The notes under the pieces: model-generated
What the model saw: only the letters and a program-made list of their open reading frames with translations
Told to the model about the DNA's origin: nothing
Databases searched by the model: none
IMG/VR virus record: IMGVR_UViG_3300030116_008084
Coordinates: 1-35,203 of that record
Reading direction: 5' to 3' (one strand)
Length of the DNA: 35,203 nt
Source of the DNA: a virus
Shown: one piece after another, positions 30,246 to 35,203 of the stretch
Position numbering within the stretch: the first letter of the stretch is position 1
Layout of the letters: each line of letters begins with the position of its first letter
Translations under genes and position numbers: made by a program

Positions 30246-30546
30246 CTTTTTCTCTCGCTTTTTCAAATAGCCAATCTTCATATCTGATCAACATTAAAAT
30301 CTCACCTCTATCTTGTTTAAATACTACAGCATCTACTTCATCTGATGGTATTAAATACTTCGGCAATGTTTTTCTTACTTTTGCTTGAATTTTATAATCA
30401 TTTACAAGGCAATCAACCTCTGGATGCTCACCTAAAGCCATACCATTGCTGCCCCAGGCTCTTTTAGCATCTAAACCTCTGTCTTTAGCTTTATCAACTA
30501 TTTCTCTTTCAAACCTATTGCCTTTTTGTTTACTTGGGTGTGACAT
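30232..30546 (-). CDS. Holliday-junction-resolvase-like nuclease (104 aa)
   Basis: A short Hjc-type pattern: KGNRFEREIVDKAK (8-21, E14), KRAWGSNGMA (28-37), then EVD (43-45) and QAK (54-56), where many relatives have ExK. The Gln in place of Glu is found in phage versions as far as I recall, so activity is still plausible. It would trim branched DNA before packaging or in recombination. An AGAGGAGA SD precedes the ATG. It overlaps a CxxC microgene by 49 bases. Confidence 0.7.
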   Translation of the reverse strand: MSHPSKQKGNRFEREIVDKAKDRGLDAKRAWGSNGMALGEHPEVDCLVNDYKIQAKVRKTLPKYLIPSDEVDAVVFKQDRGEILMLIRYEDWLFEKAREKDAKS

Positions 30547-30647
30547 TTGCTCTCCTCTTTTAGTTTCTTATTAAATCTTATAATTGCTTCTTTAGAATCT
30601 TTTATTATTTTTTTTATTTTTCTTTTTTTACATTCTTCACAAACCAT
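30498..30647 (-). CDS. CxxC microprotein (49 aa), full-length copy of a duplicated start
   Basis: Begins MVCEECKKRKIKKIIKDS and is very basic. It starts directly after the MT-A70 stop (TAA then ATG) and runs 49 bases into the resolvase gene in another frame. Its first 13 codons match the 18-residue ORF at 31217-31273 almost exactly, since both lie in a 35-bp direct repeat. A single CxxC alone would not make a full zinc site. It is probably expressed, but its role is unknown. Confidence 0.5.
   Translation of the reverse strand: MVCEECKKRKIKKIIKDSKEAIIRFNKKLKEESKCHTQVNKKAIGLKEK
30609..30643. repeat. 35-bp direct repeat, copy A
   Basis: A 35-base perfect match to 31235-31269. It covers the start of the CxxC microgene and lies immediately after the MT-A70 gene (in gene direction). 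The two copies are 626 bases apart and bracket that gene. T-rich on the plus strand, but it contains the unique ACATTCTTCACAAA segment, so it is not simple low complexity. Confidence 0.85.
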
Positions 30648-31220
30648 TTAAAACTCCATGTAGTTTTCACCATCATAATTCAGGTCATATTCATAAAAAT
30701 TTGATCCATCAACTTCTATTCCAAGAGATGTCCATCCTGGTCTTTCTTTTCTAGCAAATAATTCTATATATCCAGGGTGTGAAACTCTTTCTATATATTC
30801 ATACATTTTAACAGGCTTCCTGGAATGTATTGTTTTAGGTTCTTCAATGATTGTTTTACCTTGCTGCCTTTTACCATCTTTGGTTTTATATGGTAAAGCA
30901 TTTCCTTTTCTACCAAACAAACAATGCTCTGTGATACCCCTATAATATTGACCTAAACCTGCCCTATCTTTAAGCCAGGTAATAGTAGTTATATATTTAT
31001 ACCCCCAGGCATCCATAACTTTCAACCCATCTAACAAGAAATTATTAGTAACCCATAAATATAAATGAGAATCTTCATGCATAAATTCATTGATTCTTTT
31101 ATTCATAGCCATTATATCTTTTGTAGGCATTAATTCGTAATGTTTATCAGCACCTCTCTTTATTTTACCACCACCAACTTCTTTCCATGGAGGATCAGCA
31201 TATAATGTTCTAAATTTCAT
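30648..31220 (-). CDS. MT-A70 family DNA adenine-N6 methyltransferase
   Basis: A 190-residue protein with the catalytic DPPW at 9-12 (TLYADPPWKEVGGG), an SHLYLWVTNNFLLDGLKV segment, a TEHCLFGRKG segment and the late helix and strand (KMYEYIERVSHPGYIELFAR), all typical of MT-A70 enzymes of phages. It would methylate adenine in phage DNA, protecting against host restriction or marking the DNA. No cognate restriction gene is present. It overlaps an 18-residue ORF by ATGA and is bracketed by direct repeats, indicating insertion. Confidence 0.92.
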   Translation of the reverse strand: MKFRTLYADPPWKEVGGGKIKRGADKHYELMPTKDIMAMNKRINEFMHEDSHLYLWVTNNFLLDGLKVMDAWGYKYITTITWLKDRAGLGQYYRGITEHCLFGRKGNALPYKTKDGKRQQGKTIIEEPKTIHSRKPVKMYEYIERVSHPGYIELFARKERPGWTSLGIEVDGSNFYEYDLNYDGENYMEF

Positions 31221-31273
31221 CTTTCATTATTCCATTTTTTTATTTTTCTTTTTTTACATTCTTCACAAATCAT
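31217..31273 (-). CDS. Truncated CxxC micro-ORF (18 aa)
   Basis: An 18-codon ORF beginning MICEECKKRKIKK, starting inside the end of the C5 methyltransferase gene and ending by ATGA overlap on the MT-A70 start. It duplicates the first 13 codons of the microgene at 30498-30647. It may be the remnant left when the MT-A70 gene was inserted, now serving as a coupling leader. Protein-level function is doubtful. Confidence 0.35.
   Translation of the reverse strand: MICEECKKRKIKKWNNER
31235..31269. repeat. 35-bp direct repeat, copy B
   Basis: The partner of 30609-30643, placed just upstream of the MT-A70 start in gene direction and overlapping the last codons of the C5 methyltransferase. The copies differ only outside the 35 bases (CCAT or TCAT next to the end). 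This supports gain of MT-A70 by recombination between or at these sequences. Confidence 0.85.
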
Positions 31274-32387
31274 ATATTTTCCTAACTATAGCTTCTATTA
31301 CTGGCACACTAACTGCATTGCCTAATTGTTTGTATCTTTGGGTATCTGATTGTTCATCTGTCCAACCATCAGGAAATCCTTGCAGCCTTTCACATTCAAT
31401 AGGTGTTAATCTTCTAATTTTAGTATTATCTGTATAATAAGGCTGCTGAGATTGACTAGTAGATATAGCACGAGATAATCCATTATTGCTTTCTAGAACC
31501 CTTTCTCTTGGCAACCAATTACCTTTTGGTTTATCAGATTCAGGTAAAATGCCATAAGTTTTAAAAGTAACATCATATAACCCTGTCTTAGCACCTCCTC
31601 CACCACCATCAGTTATAGTTTTAGACACTCCATTTGTATTATAAACTCTGTTTGCTTGATTATCTTTTCCAAGGTTTCCAATCTGCTTTAATACTTGTTT
31701 TGGCTGTTTATAATCAGTTGCACTTAAACAAAACATTATTCCATCTATAGAATGTATATCTCCTCTCTGACCACCTGTTCCAGAATGTCCAACAATATTT
31801 ATTTCTTTAGAACCAGCTTTGATGTCATTTTTTCCGATAGGAAATACTTTTCTTCCACTTCTTCTTCCATTATATCTACCAAAGATAAAGATTCTTTCTC
31901 TATTTTGGGGGAGAAACCAGCGAGTATTAACCACTTGGCATTCAAGGGTATAATTAAGGTCGGCAAGAATTTTGTATATTGTAATAAATGTTCGCTTATT
32001 GTCATGGCTAAGTAAACCTTTAACATTTTCGAGTAATATACAGGGTATGGGTTTTCCATTTTTAATGTAATCTTCGAGAATCCTTGCGATTTCAAAAAAG
32101 AGAGTACCTCTGGTGTCTTCAAATCCTCGTCTTTTTCCTGCAATACTGAAAGCCTGACAAGGAAATCCTCCTGTGAGTAAATCGATTTTTTCTCCTTTAA
32201 GTTTTTTGTATGAAACACTTTCAATTGATCCAAGTTCTGTTGCATTTGGAAATCTCCTTTTATAAGTTTTGTTTGCATATTTATCTATATCAGAAAAATA
32301 ATGTTTATTAATTTCAATACCTGTTTTTTCTACACCTAAACTAAAACCACCTATACCACTAAATAAATCTAAAATATTAATCTTCAT
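31263..32387 (-). CDS. DNA cytosine-C5 methyltransferase
   Basis: A 374-residue enzyme with all main motifs in order: DLFSGIGGF (I, 7-15), GGFPCQAFSIAG (IV, catalytic C77), LLENVKG (VI, 118-124), QNRERIFI (VIII, 161-168) and, near the end, RRLTPIECERLQGFPDGW (IX) and QLGNAVSVPV (X). The variable target-recognition region lies at about 175-300. It transfers a methyl group from SAM to cytosine in a specific site, probably protecting phage DNA. It is complete in length. No partner endonuclease of a restriction system is adjacent. Confidence 0.96.
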   Translation of the reverse strand: MKINILDLFSGIGGFSLGVEKTGIEINKHYFSDIDKYANKTYKRRFPNATELGSIESVSYKKLKGEKIDLLTGGFPCQAFSIAGKRRGFEDTRGTLFFEIARILEDYIKNGKPIPCILLENVKGLLSHDNKRTFITIYKILADLNYTLECQVVNTRWFLPQNRERIFIFGRYNGRRSGRKVFPIGKNDIKAGSKEINIVGHSGTGGQRGDIHSIDGIMFCLSATDYKQPKQVLKQIGNLGKDNQANRVYNTNGVSKTITDGGGGGAKTGLYDVTFKTYGILPESDKPKGNWLPRERVLESNNGLSRAISTSQSQQPYYTDNTKIRRLTPIECERLQGFPDGWTDEQSDTQRYKQLGNAVSVPVIEAIVRKIYDL

Positions 32388-32607
32388 CTAATACTCCTTC
32401 TTTTTTTTTCTTTCTCCAATTCTTTGATCCATAACATTCTCTGTAAACACAATCACCACAAACCTCTTTCATATGTTTTGGAATATATCCCTGGACATAG
32501 CTTAAAGGTTTATATTCATATGCATGTTGATACTTTGAATCACCACACATTTGACATTTAAATTGTGTTTTATATGTTGCTTTTTTTACTAAACTATACT
32601 TCGGCAT
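32377..32607 (-). CDS. Zinc-ribbon-like small protein (76 aa)
   Basis: A 76-residue protein with CQMC (18-21) and CGDC (50-53) pairs plus a further CYGS region, followed by a basic run (KNWRKKKKEG). Two CxxC pairs about 28 residues apart suggest a zinc ribbon with DNA or protein binding. It overlaps both neighbours (11 and 14 bases), so it is co-translated with the methyltransferase. No family name can be assigned. Confidence 0.65.
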   Translation of the reverse strand: MPKYSLVKKATYKTQFKCQMCGDSKYQHAYEYKPLSYVQGYIPKHMKEVCGDCVYRECYGSKNWRKKKKEGVLDED

Positions 32608-32827
32608 TCATATCAATTAACCATGCTTCATATTTTTCTTCTGTAATATCAGAAAAATCATCAGAGCCACCAAGCTCTATATACCTTTCCAGGCAGCACT
32701 TAATCATTTTAGGTGTTATTATTACTTTAGAACCAAATAAACCAGATATATTCCCAATACCTCTGGTTAAATAATGGTGTATGGTTAGTTTATAGTTTTC
32801 AACGATGTTTTTTGTCGTTCTATCCAT
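32594..32827 (-). CDS. Hypothetical early protein (77 aa)
   Basis: A 77-residue protein (MDRTTKNIVENYKLTIHHYL...) with a helical N-terminus and an acidic end (DFSDITEEKYEAWLIDMNAEV). The SD is AAAGGACA. It lies just after a short intergenic hairpin within the early operon. It is not recognised; no metal-binding or membrane motif. Confidence 0.65.
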   Translation of the reverse strand: MDRTTKNIVENYKLTIHHYLTRGIGNISGLFGSKVIITPKMIKCCLERYIELGGSDDFSDITEEKYEAWLIDMNAEV

Positions 32828-32860
32828 TTTGTCCTTTGATGAGTTGATAATTTTGCATTA

Positions 32861-32886
32861 GGGCAGGAAGAAAGGTAGACCTGCCC
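32861..32886. other. Intergenic hairpin (GGGCAGG/CCTGCCC)
   Basis: A 7-bp perfect inverted repeat with a 12-base loop in the 93-base gap between two early genes, unusual for its GC content in this AT-rich DNA. A TTTGCAT word flanks it on both sides. No T-run follows on either strand, so it is not a standard terminator. RNA processing, attenuation or an operator are options. Confidence 0.5.
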
Positions 32887-32920
32887 CTTTGCATGTGCAC
32901 ACATTTACCGAAAACTATAA

Positions 32921-33109
32921 CTAAATTTCAGTTTTTGGTGTGTCTATTTTTTTTATTTCTTGCAATGTTTTAGCTGCAACATTGTATGTATCTGAACCAT
33001 CTGAAATTAATAATTTAAGTCCAGTTTTTGCAACCTCTAATTTCTTTTTTAATAAAATTAGCTGAGTATGTAAAACATTGTTTTCGCTTTCTAATAATTG
33101 CTTATTCAT
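32921..33109 (-). CDS. Coiled-coil small protein (62 aa)
   Basis: A 62-residue helical protein (MNKQLLESENNVLHTQLILL..., KKKLEVAKTGLKLLI) with Leu heptads over its first half. It overlaps the upstream gene by ATGA. Its place next to replication and recombination genes suggests an accessory subunit, without direct evidence. Confidence 0.65.
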   Translation of the reverse strand: MNKQLLESENNVLHTQLILLKKKLEVAKTGLKLLISDGSDTYNVAAKTLQEIKKIDTPKTEI

Positions 33110-33585
33110 TTCTTTGTCATTTTATTTTTTAAATCTACTAATAAATCGTTTACCCATTCCTGTGGAGCAGCCTCCTCTTCTGCTTGTTTAACATATAGCT
33201 TCCTTTTGGCAATTTGTTGATCTAATTTCTTATCCGACATATCAACAGGAAGCTGCCCCCCATTTTGCATGGCTTTTGCTAACCAATTATTTGAAAATCT
33301 TCTAAAATCTTTTTTAGCCTTATTTGTATTACTTAATAGCCAGGCTTTGCATTTCATTAATTCTTGTTTTATATCCACATTTGGATATGCTTCTTTCCAG
33401 GTATCAAGTAATGCTTGAGGAATGTTTGAGTAGAACTTATCTATACGAGTAGTGTAGGGATCAATTACTTTACCTTTGTAATTGACTTTAGAGTACTCCT
33501 CAAGCAAATACTTGAATACTTTGTGTCCATCAACATACTTTTCTTCACCATTGACACGAACCTGTATTTCAAAGAACATTGGCAT
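33106..33585 (-). CDS. Putative replication accessory protein / helicase-loader-like (159 aa)
   Basis: Residues 63-105 follow a pattern common in phage replication proteins: W..AYPNVDIKQELMKCKAWL, then a KKDFRRFSNNWLAKA segment. This is the type seen in DnaT-like or O-protein C-terminal regions that recruit host helicase (from memory). The N-terminal third is a small alpha/beta domain. No polymerase, primase or helicase gene is present, so the phage likely borrows the host replisome and this protein could do the recruiting. It is coupled to the 27-residue gene by TAATG. Confidence 0.5.
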   Translation of the reverse strand: MPMFFEIQVRVNGEEKYVDGHKVFKYLLEEYSKVNYKGKVIDPYTTRIDKFYSNIPQALLDTWKEAYPNVDIKQELMKCKAWLLSNTNKAKKDFRRFSNNWLAKAMQNGGQLPVDMSDKKLDQQIAKRKLYVKQAEEEAAPQEWVNDLLVDLKNKMTKK

Positions 33586-33668
33586 TAAAATAAACCAAAT
33601 CCTTTAATAAAAGTCCATACAATAAAACCCCAAATGTATGTAGATGTTATTAATTCAACATATTCCAT
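33585..33668 (-). CDS. Single-span membrane microprotein (27 aa)
   Basis: A 27-residue ORF beginning MEYVELITSTYIWGFIVW, hydrophobic through most of its length. It shares TAATG junctions with both the upstream SSB-tipped gene and the downstream replication-like gene, filling the gap exactly. That precise fit makes it likely to be translated. A membrane anchor or a coupling leader are both possible. Confidence 0.55.
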   Translation of the reverse strand: MEYVELITSTYIWGFIVWTFIKGFGLF

Positions 33669-33919
33669 TAGAATGGCATATCACCATCAAATTGAGGTGG
33701 TGTAGTTGAATTTTTATTAGTTTCTTGTTTTGGCTGCTTATCAGATATTTTAAAAGAATAGTTTTCTTTTTTATTATCTTTTGCAGGGTTATGCCAAATT
33801 GCAATATCTTTAGTTTTACCATCAATATTACATGTTCCTGTAAAGTCAGGATGTCTATCTTCTTTTTTATAATCGTTCTTAAAAAAAGAACCACTATTTG
33901 GTTTATGTTCGTATGCCAT
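33668..33919 (-). CDS. Single-strand DNA-binding-like protein (83 aa)
   Basis: A small basic N-terminal domain (HPDFTGTCNIDGKTKDIAIW) of beta character, a polar linker (KQPKQETNKNSTTPPQ) and an acidic end FDGDMPF. This end closely resembles the DDxIPF tip with which bacterial SSB recruits partners. Next to a Rad52-type annealing gene, an ssDNA-binding or partner-recruiting role fits well. The core is shorter than a normal OB fold of about 110 residues, so this is not a standard SSB. A good AAGGAG SD precedes the ATG. Confidence 0.55.
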   Translation of the reverse strand: MAYEHKPNSGSFFKNDYKKEDRHPDFTGTCNIDGKTKDIAIWHNPAKDNKKENYSFKISDKQPKQETNKNSTTPPQFDGDMPF

Positions 33920-33929
33920 TTATATCTCC

Positions 33930-34394
33930 TTATTTTTTTTCTGGCTTCCAGTTTCTATCTTTTAAATAACCTTTATCATTTAGTTCAGCAACCATTGACC
34001 ATGGATCACTAGGAGCTATGTACAAGTCCCTTGCTAATCCAAAATGAACTGCACATCTTTTAAATGCATCAGATACTTCTCCCTTTTGCTGCTCAACATT
34101 AGATTCGGTTCCACAATCAGTTTTGCTTATTGTATCTATTACTCCATCTTCTCTCAAAAACGATATAGTTATAGTACAAAACAAAATACCTTTTTCATCT
34201 CTAAAAAAAGTATTACTCCAATTTGCAACACCAACTATTTTATCTAGCTTATCCTGAACATACCTTGCATCAACATATGTAAGCATTCTTGCATATTTAG
34301 TGCCATTACTTTGGAAAGTACTTCCAGGTCTATATTTCTTTTCAGAATCTGGTGTTGGTAAGTTTAGTTTTTGTAACTCTTCTGCTTTAAGCAT
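33930..34394 (-). CDS. Rad52-family single-strand annealing protein
   Basis: A 154-residue protein matching the conserved core of Rad52/Rad22: TYVDARYVQDKLDKIVG (39-55) and GEVSDAFKRCAVHFGLA (105-121), with the strands between (ILFCTITISFL). These proteins form rings that anneal complementary single strands, giving phage recombination and repair independent of RecA. An AAAGGAG SD is present. It is shorter than eukaryotic Rad52 but has the size of phage versions, which lack the C-terminal partner-binding part. It neighbours the SSB-tipped gene, a typical pair. Confidence 0.92.
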   Translation of the reverse strand: MLKAEELQKLNLPTPDSEKKYRPGSTFQSNGTKYARMLTYVDARYVQDKLDKIVGVANWSNTFFRDEKGILFCTITISFLREDGVIDTISKTDCGTESNVEQQKGEVSDAFKRCAVHFGLARDLYIAPSDPWSMVAELNDKGYLKDRNWKPEKK

Positions 34395-34527
34395 TGCTGC
34401 TCCTTTCTTTTATTTGATCAATTAACTTATCATGTCTTCTGATTATATCCATTACACATTCATATTCAACATATAAATTGCCTTTATTAATATGCAACTT
34501 AACATCAGTTTCTCTTATTTTCTTCAT
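34387..34527 (-). CDS. Hypothetical microprotein (46 aa)
   Basis: A 46-residue ORF beginning MKKIRETDVKLHINKGNLYV, with a charged helical end (RRHDKLIDQIKERS). Its start overlaps the previous stop by ATGA, and its end overlaps the Rad52-type gene by 8 bases. The coupling supports expression. No family is recognised. Confidence 0.6.
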   Translation of the reverse strand: MKKIRETDVKLHINKGNLYVEYECVMDIIRRHDKLIDQIKERSSNA

Positions 34528-34697
34528 TTTTTAGCCTTTCTTTTTACTTTTTTATTATACCAATTCTCAAAACTTGGTGTAAACTTTTCTGGAAGGTGTG
34601 CAGTTTGCATAGAATACTGACACTCCACACAATTATCTACATCCATAAAATGATTGCAGCTATAATTATCTGGTATTGTATTTTTTATTTTACTCAT
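34524..34697 (-). CDS. Cys-containing small protein (57 aa), complete copy
   Basis: A 57-residue protein starting MSKIKNTIPDNYSCNHFMDV with a C-x-H then CVEC arrangement (C14, H16, C23, C26), followed by a basic Lys-rich end. The spacing could bind one zinc ion. A GAGGAGGAAG SD is shared with the end of the upstream gene, which it overlaps by 8 bases. A partial second copy begins the window (1-89). The function is unknown. Confidence 0.65.
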   Translation of the reverse strand: MSKIKNTIPDNYSCNHFMDVDNCVECQYSMQTAHLPEKFTPSFENWYNKKVKRKAKK

Positions 34698-34914
34698 CTT
34701 CTTCCTCCTCTATTGGATTAAATGTTAAATCATTAATATCCATATCATCTTTATCCATACCATCCTCTAACTCTGATATAGTTATTAATACATTTTTATT
34801 TAATATTTTACATATACGATTTTCAAGTTCATTAGCTATTTCTTCAAAATCATAATGTTTCTCATTTGTCTGCTCATCTTCCCAATGATATAGAGGTATT
34901 TTTATTTCTTTCAT
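34690..34914 (-). CDS. Hypothetical early protein (74 aa), shorter allele
   Basis: The short version of the protein at 102-374. The core of about 40 residues is identical, but the N-terminus reads MKEIKIPLYHWEDEQTNEKH and the C-terminus ends EEEEDE, overlapping the next gene by 8 bases. Its ATG overlaps the previous stop (TAATG). It is acidic, with no known family. Confidence 0.75.
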   Translation of the reverse strand: MKEIKIPLYHWEDEQTNEKHYDFEEIANELENRICKILNKNVLITISELEDGMDKDDMDINDLTFNPIEEEEDE

Positions 34915-35144
34915 TACTTGTCCCTTTCTTTTAAAAACTTTACATACAATTGATTATTATCTTGTGGGTTTTTTAAAACTCTTAATAATGATTCAGCATC
35001 AAACTTTTTAACATTAACAAGCCACACTAAAAACTCAAAACTGCTCTCATTAACCTTAATATCAAGTTCCTTATAATTATACATCTCTTCTTCAACTATT
35101 AGCTGCATTTCACTATATTCTGGATCATTCATGTAATCTACCAT
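34914..35144 (-). CDS. Hypothetical early protein (76 aa)
   Basis: The near-identical counterpart of the 80-residue protein at 361-603, differing in a few substitutions (for example NESSFEF for NESSFDF) and a shorter end (ERDK). A GAGGAGG SD lies before the ATG. The function is unknown. The pattern of mostly conservative changes is what strain variation would give. Confidence 0.75.
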   Translation of the reverse strand: MVDYMNDPEYSEMQLIVEEEMYNYKELDIKVNESSFEFLVWLVNVKKFDAESLLRVLKNPQDNNQLYVKFLKERDK

Positions 35145-35203
35145 TTACTTTTCCTCCTCAAGACAATCATAACACATTCTCTCTTCTGTGTCCATCATAT
35201 CTT
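35145..35203 (-). CDS. CxxC microprotein, cut off by the window end
   Basis: The 3' end of the counterpart of the 32-residue gene at 604-702. It reads DMMDTEERMCYDCLEEEK then stop, with the start beyond the window. It is the last element of the diverged terminal repeat. Confidence 0.6.
   Translation of the reverse strand, partial: DMMDTEERMCYDCLEEEK

Larger units (their letters stand above)
34609..35203. repeat. Diverged terminal repeat, right copy
   Basis: The partner of 1-662, ending exactly at the last base of the window. Because both copies run to an end, the simplest account is a contig of a circular or circularly permuted genome (unit about 34.6 kb) whose overlap was assembled from two strain variants. 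Confidence 0.9.

Noticed and set aside
31799-32278. A 159-codon ORF on the same strand as the C5 methyltransferase
   Set aside because: It is an out-of-frame reading inside the methyltransferase, whose motifs are complete in the other frame.
29799-32387. A complete restriction-modification system
   Set aside because: Methyltransferases and nucleases are adjacent, but the nucleases look like recombination-type enzymes, no specificity subunit is present, and MT-A70 and C5 enzymes in phages are usually solitary.

Overview
The window reads as an essentially complete genome of a tailed, long-tailed (siphovirus-type) bacteriophage, most likely an uncultured marine phage. The evidence is a full set of virion genes (small and large terminase, portal, scaffold, capsid, tail tube, frameshifted tail chaperone, tape measure, tail-tip protein), very AT-rich DNA with AT-rich codon choice, densely overlapping genes (ATGA and TAATG junctions throughout), and small basic proteins of a kind I associate from memory with marine phage genomes. 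Strong Shine-Dalgarno sites and sigma70-like -35/-10 pairs argue against a Bacteroidota host. An AT-rich marine proteobacterium is a reasonable guess, but nothing here identifies the host. I see no integrase, tRNA, rRNA, CRISPR array or insertion sequence.

The two ends of the window carry the same locus in two diverged versions (1-662 and 34609-35203), each running right up to its end. The simplest reading is a contig that closes on itself, giving a unit of about 34.6 kb, with strain variation in the overlap. On the closed map there are three transcription blocks. (1) An early block on the minus strand runs from the recombination/host-interaction start at 3322 leftward through position 1 and on from 34697 down to 29587. 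It holds a Gp88-like protein, many microproteins, an XRE regulator, a Rad52-type annealing protein, an SSB-tipped protein, a putative replication accessory protein, two DNA methyltransferases (C5-cytosine and MT-A70 adenine) and two PD-(D/E)xK nucleases. (2) A small inverted packaging block on the minus strand (7608 to 4369) holds the large terminase, portal, a neck-like protein and a small protein. It lies between the plus-strand small terminase and the plus-strand scaffold. (3) A late block on the plus strand (7705 to 29586) holds scaffold and capsid, a strong terminator, a lysis region (T4-type lysozyme, phosphoesterase, a minimal MscS-like protein, an XhlA-like holin candidate, small coiled-coil/membrane proteins), fibre-like proteins, four tandem very basic small proteins, head-tail joining proteins, tail tube, chaperone with a -1 frameshift, tape measure, and a 1578-residue tail-tip protein ending in dockerin-like calcium-binding repeats.

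The most notable points are: an unstarted -1 frame ORF after the tail chaperone with a clean slip site and stem; a phage-borne miniature MscS pore/beta-domain protein in the lysis region; dockerin repeats on the tail tip; four consecutive protamine-like genes in the structural operon; a 35-bp direct repeat bracketing the MT-A70 gene with a truncated copy of a microgene; a palindrome carrying both -35 boxes of a divergent promoter; a predicted leaderless terminase transcript; and a structured 400-500 bp noncoding stretch with GGATAAT repeats.
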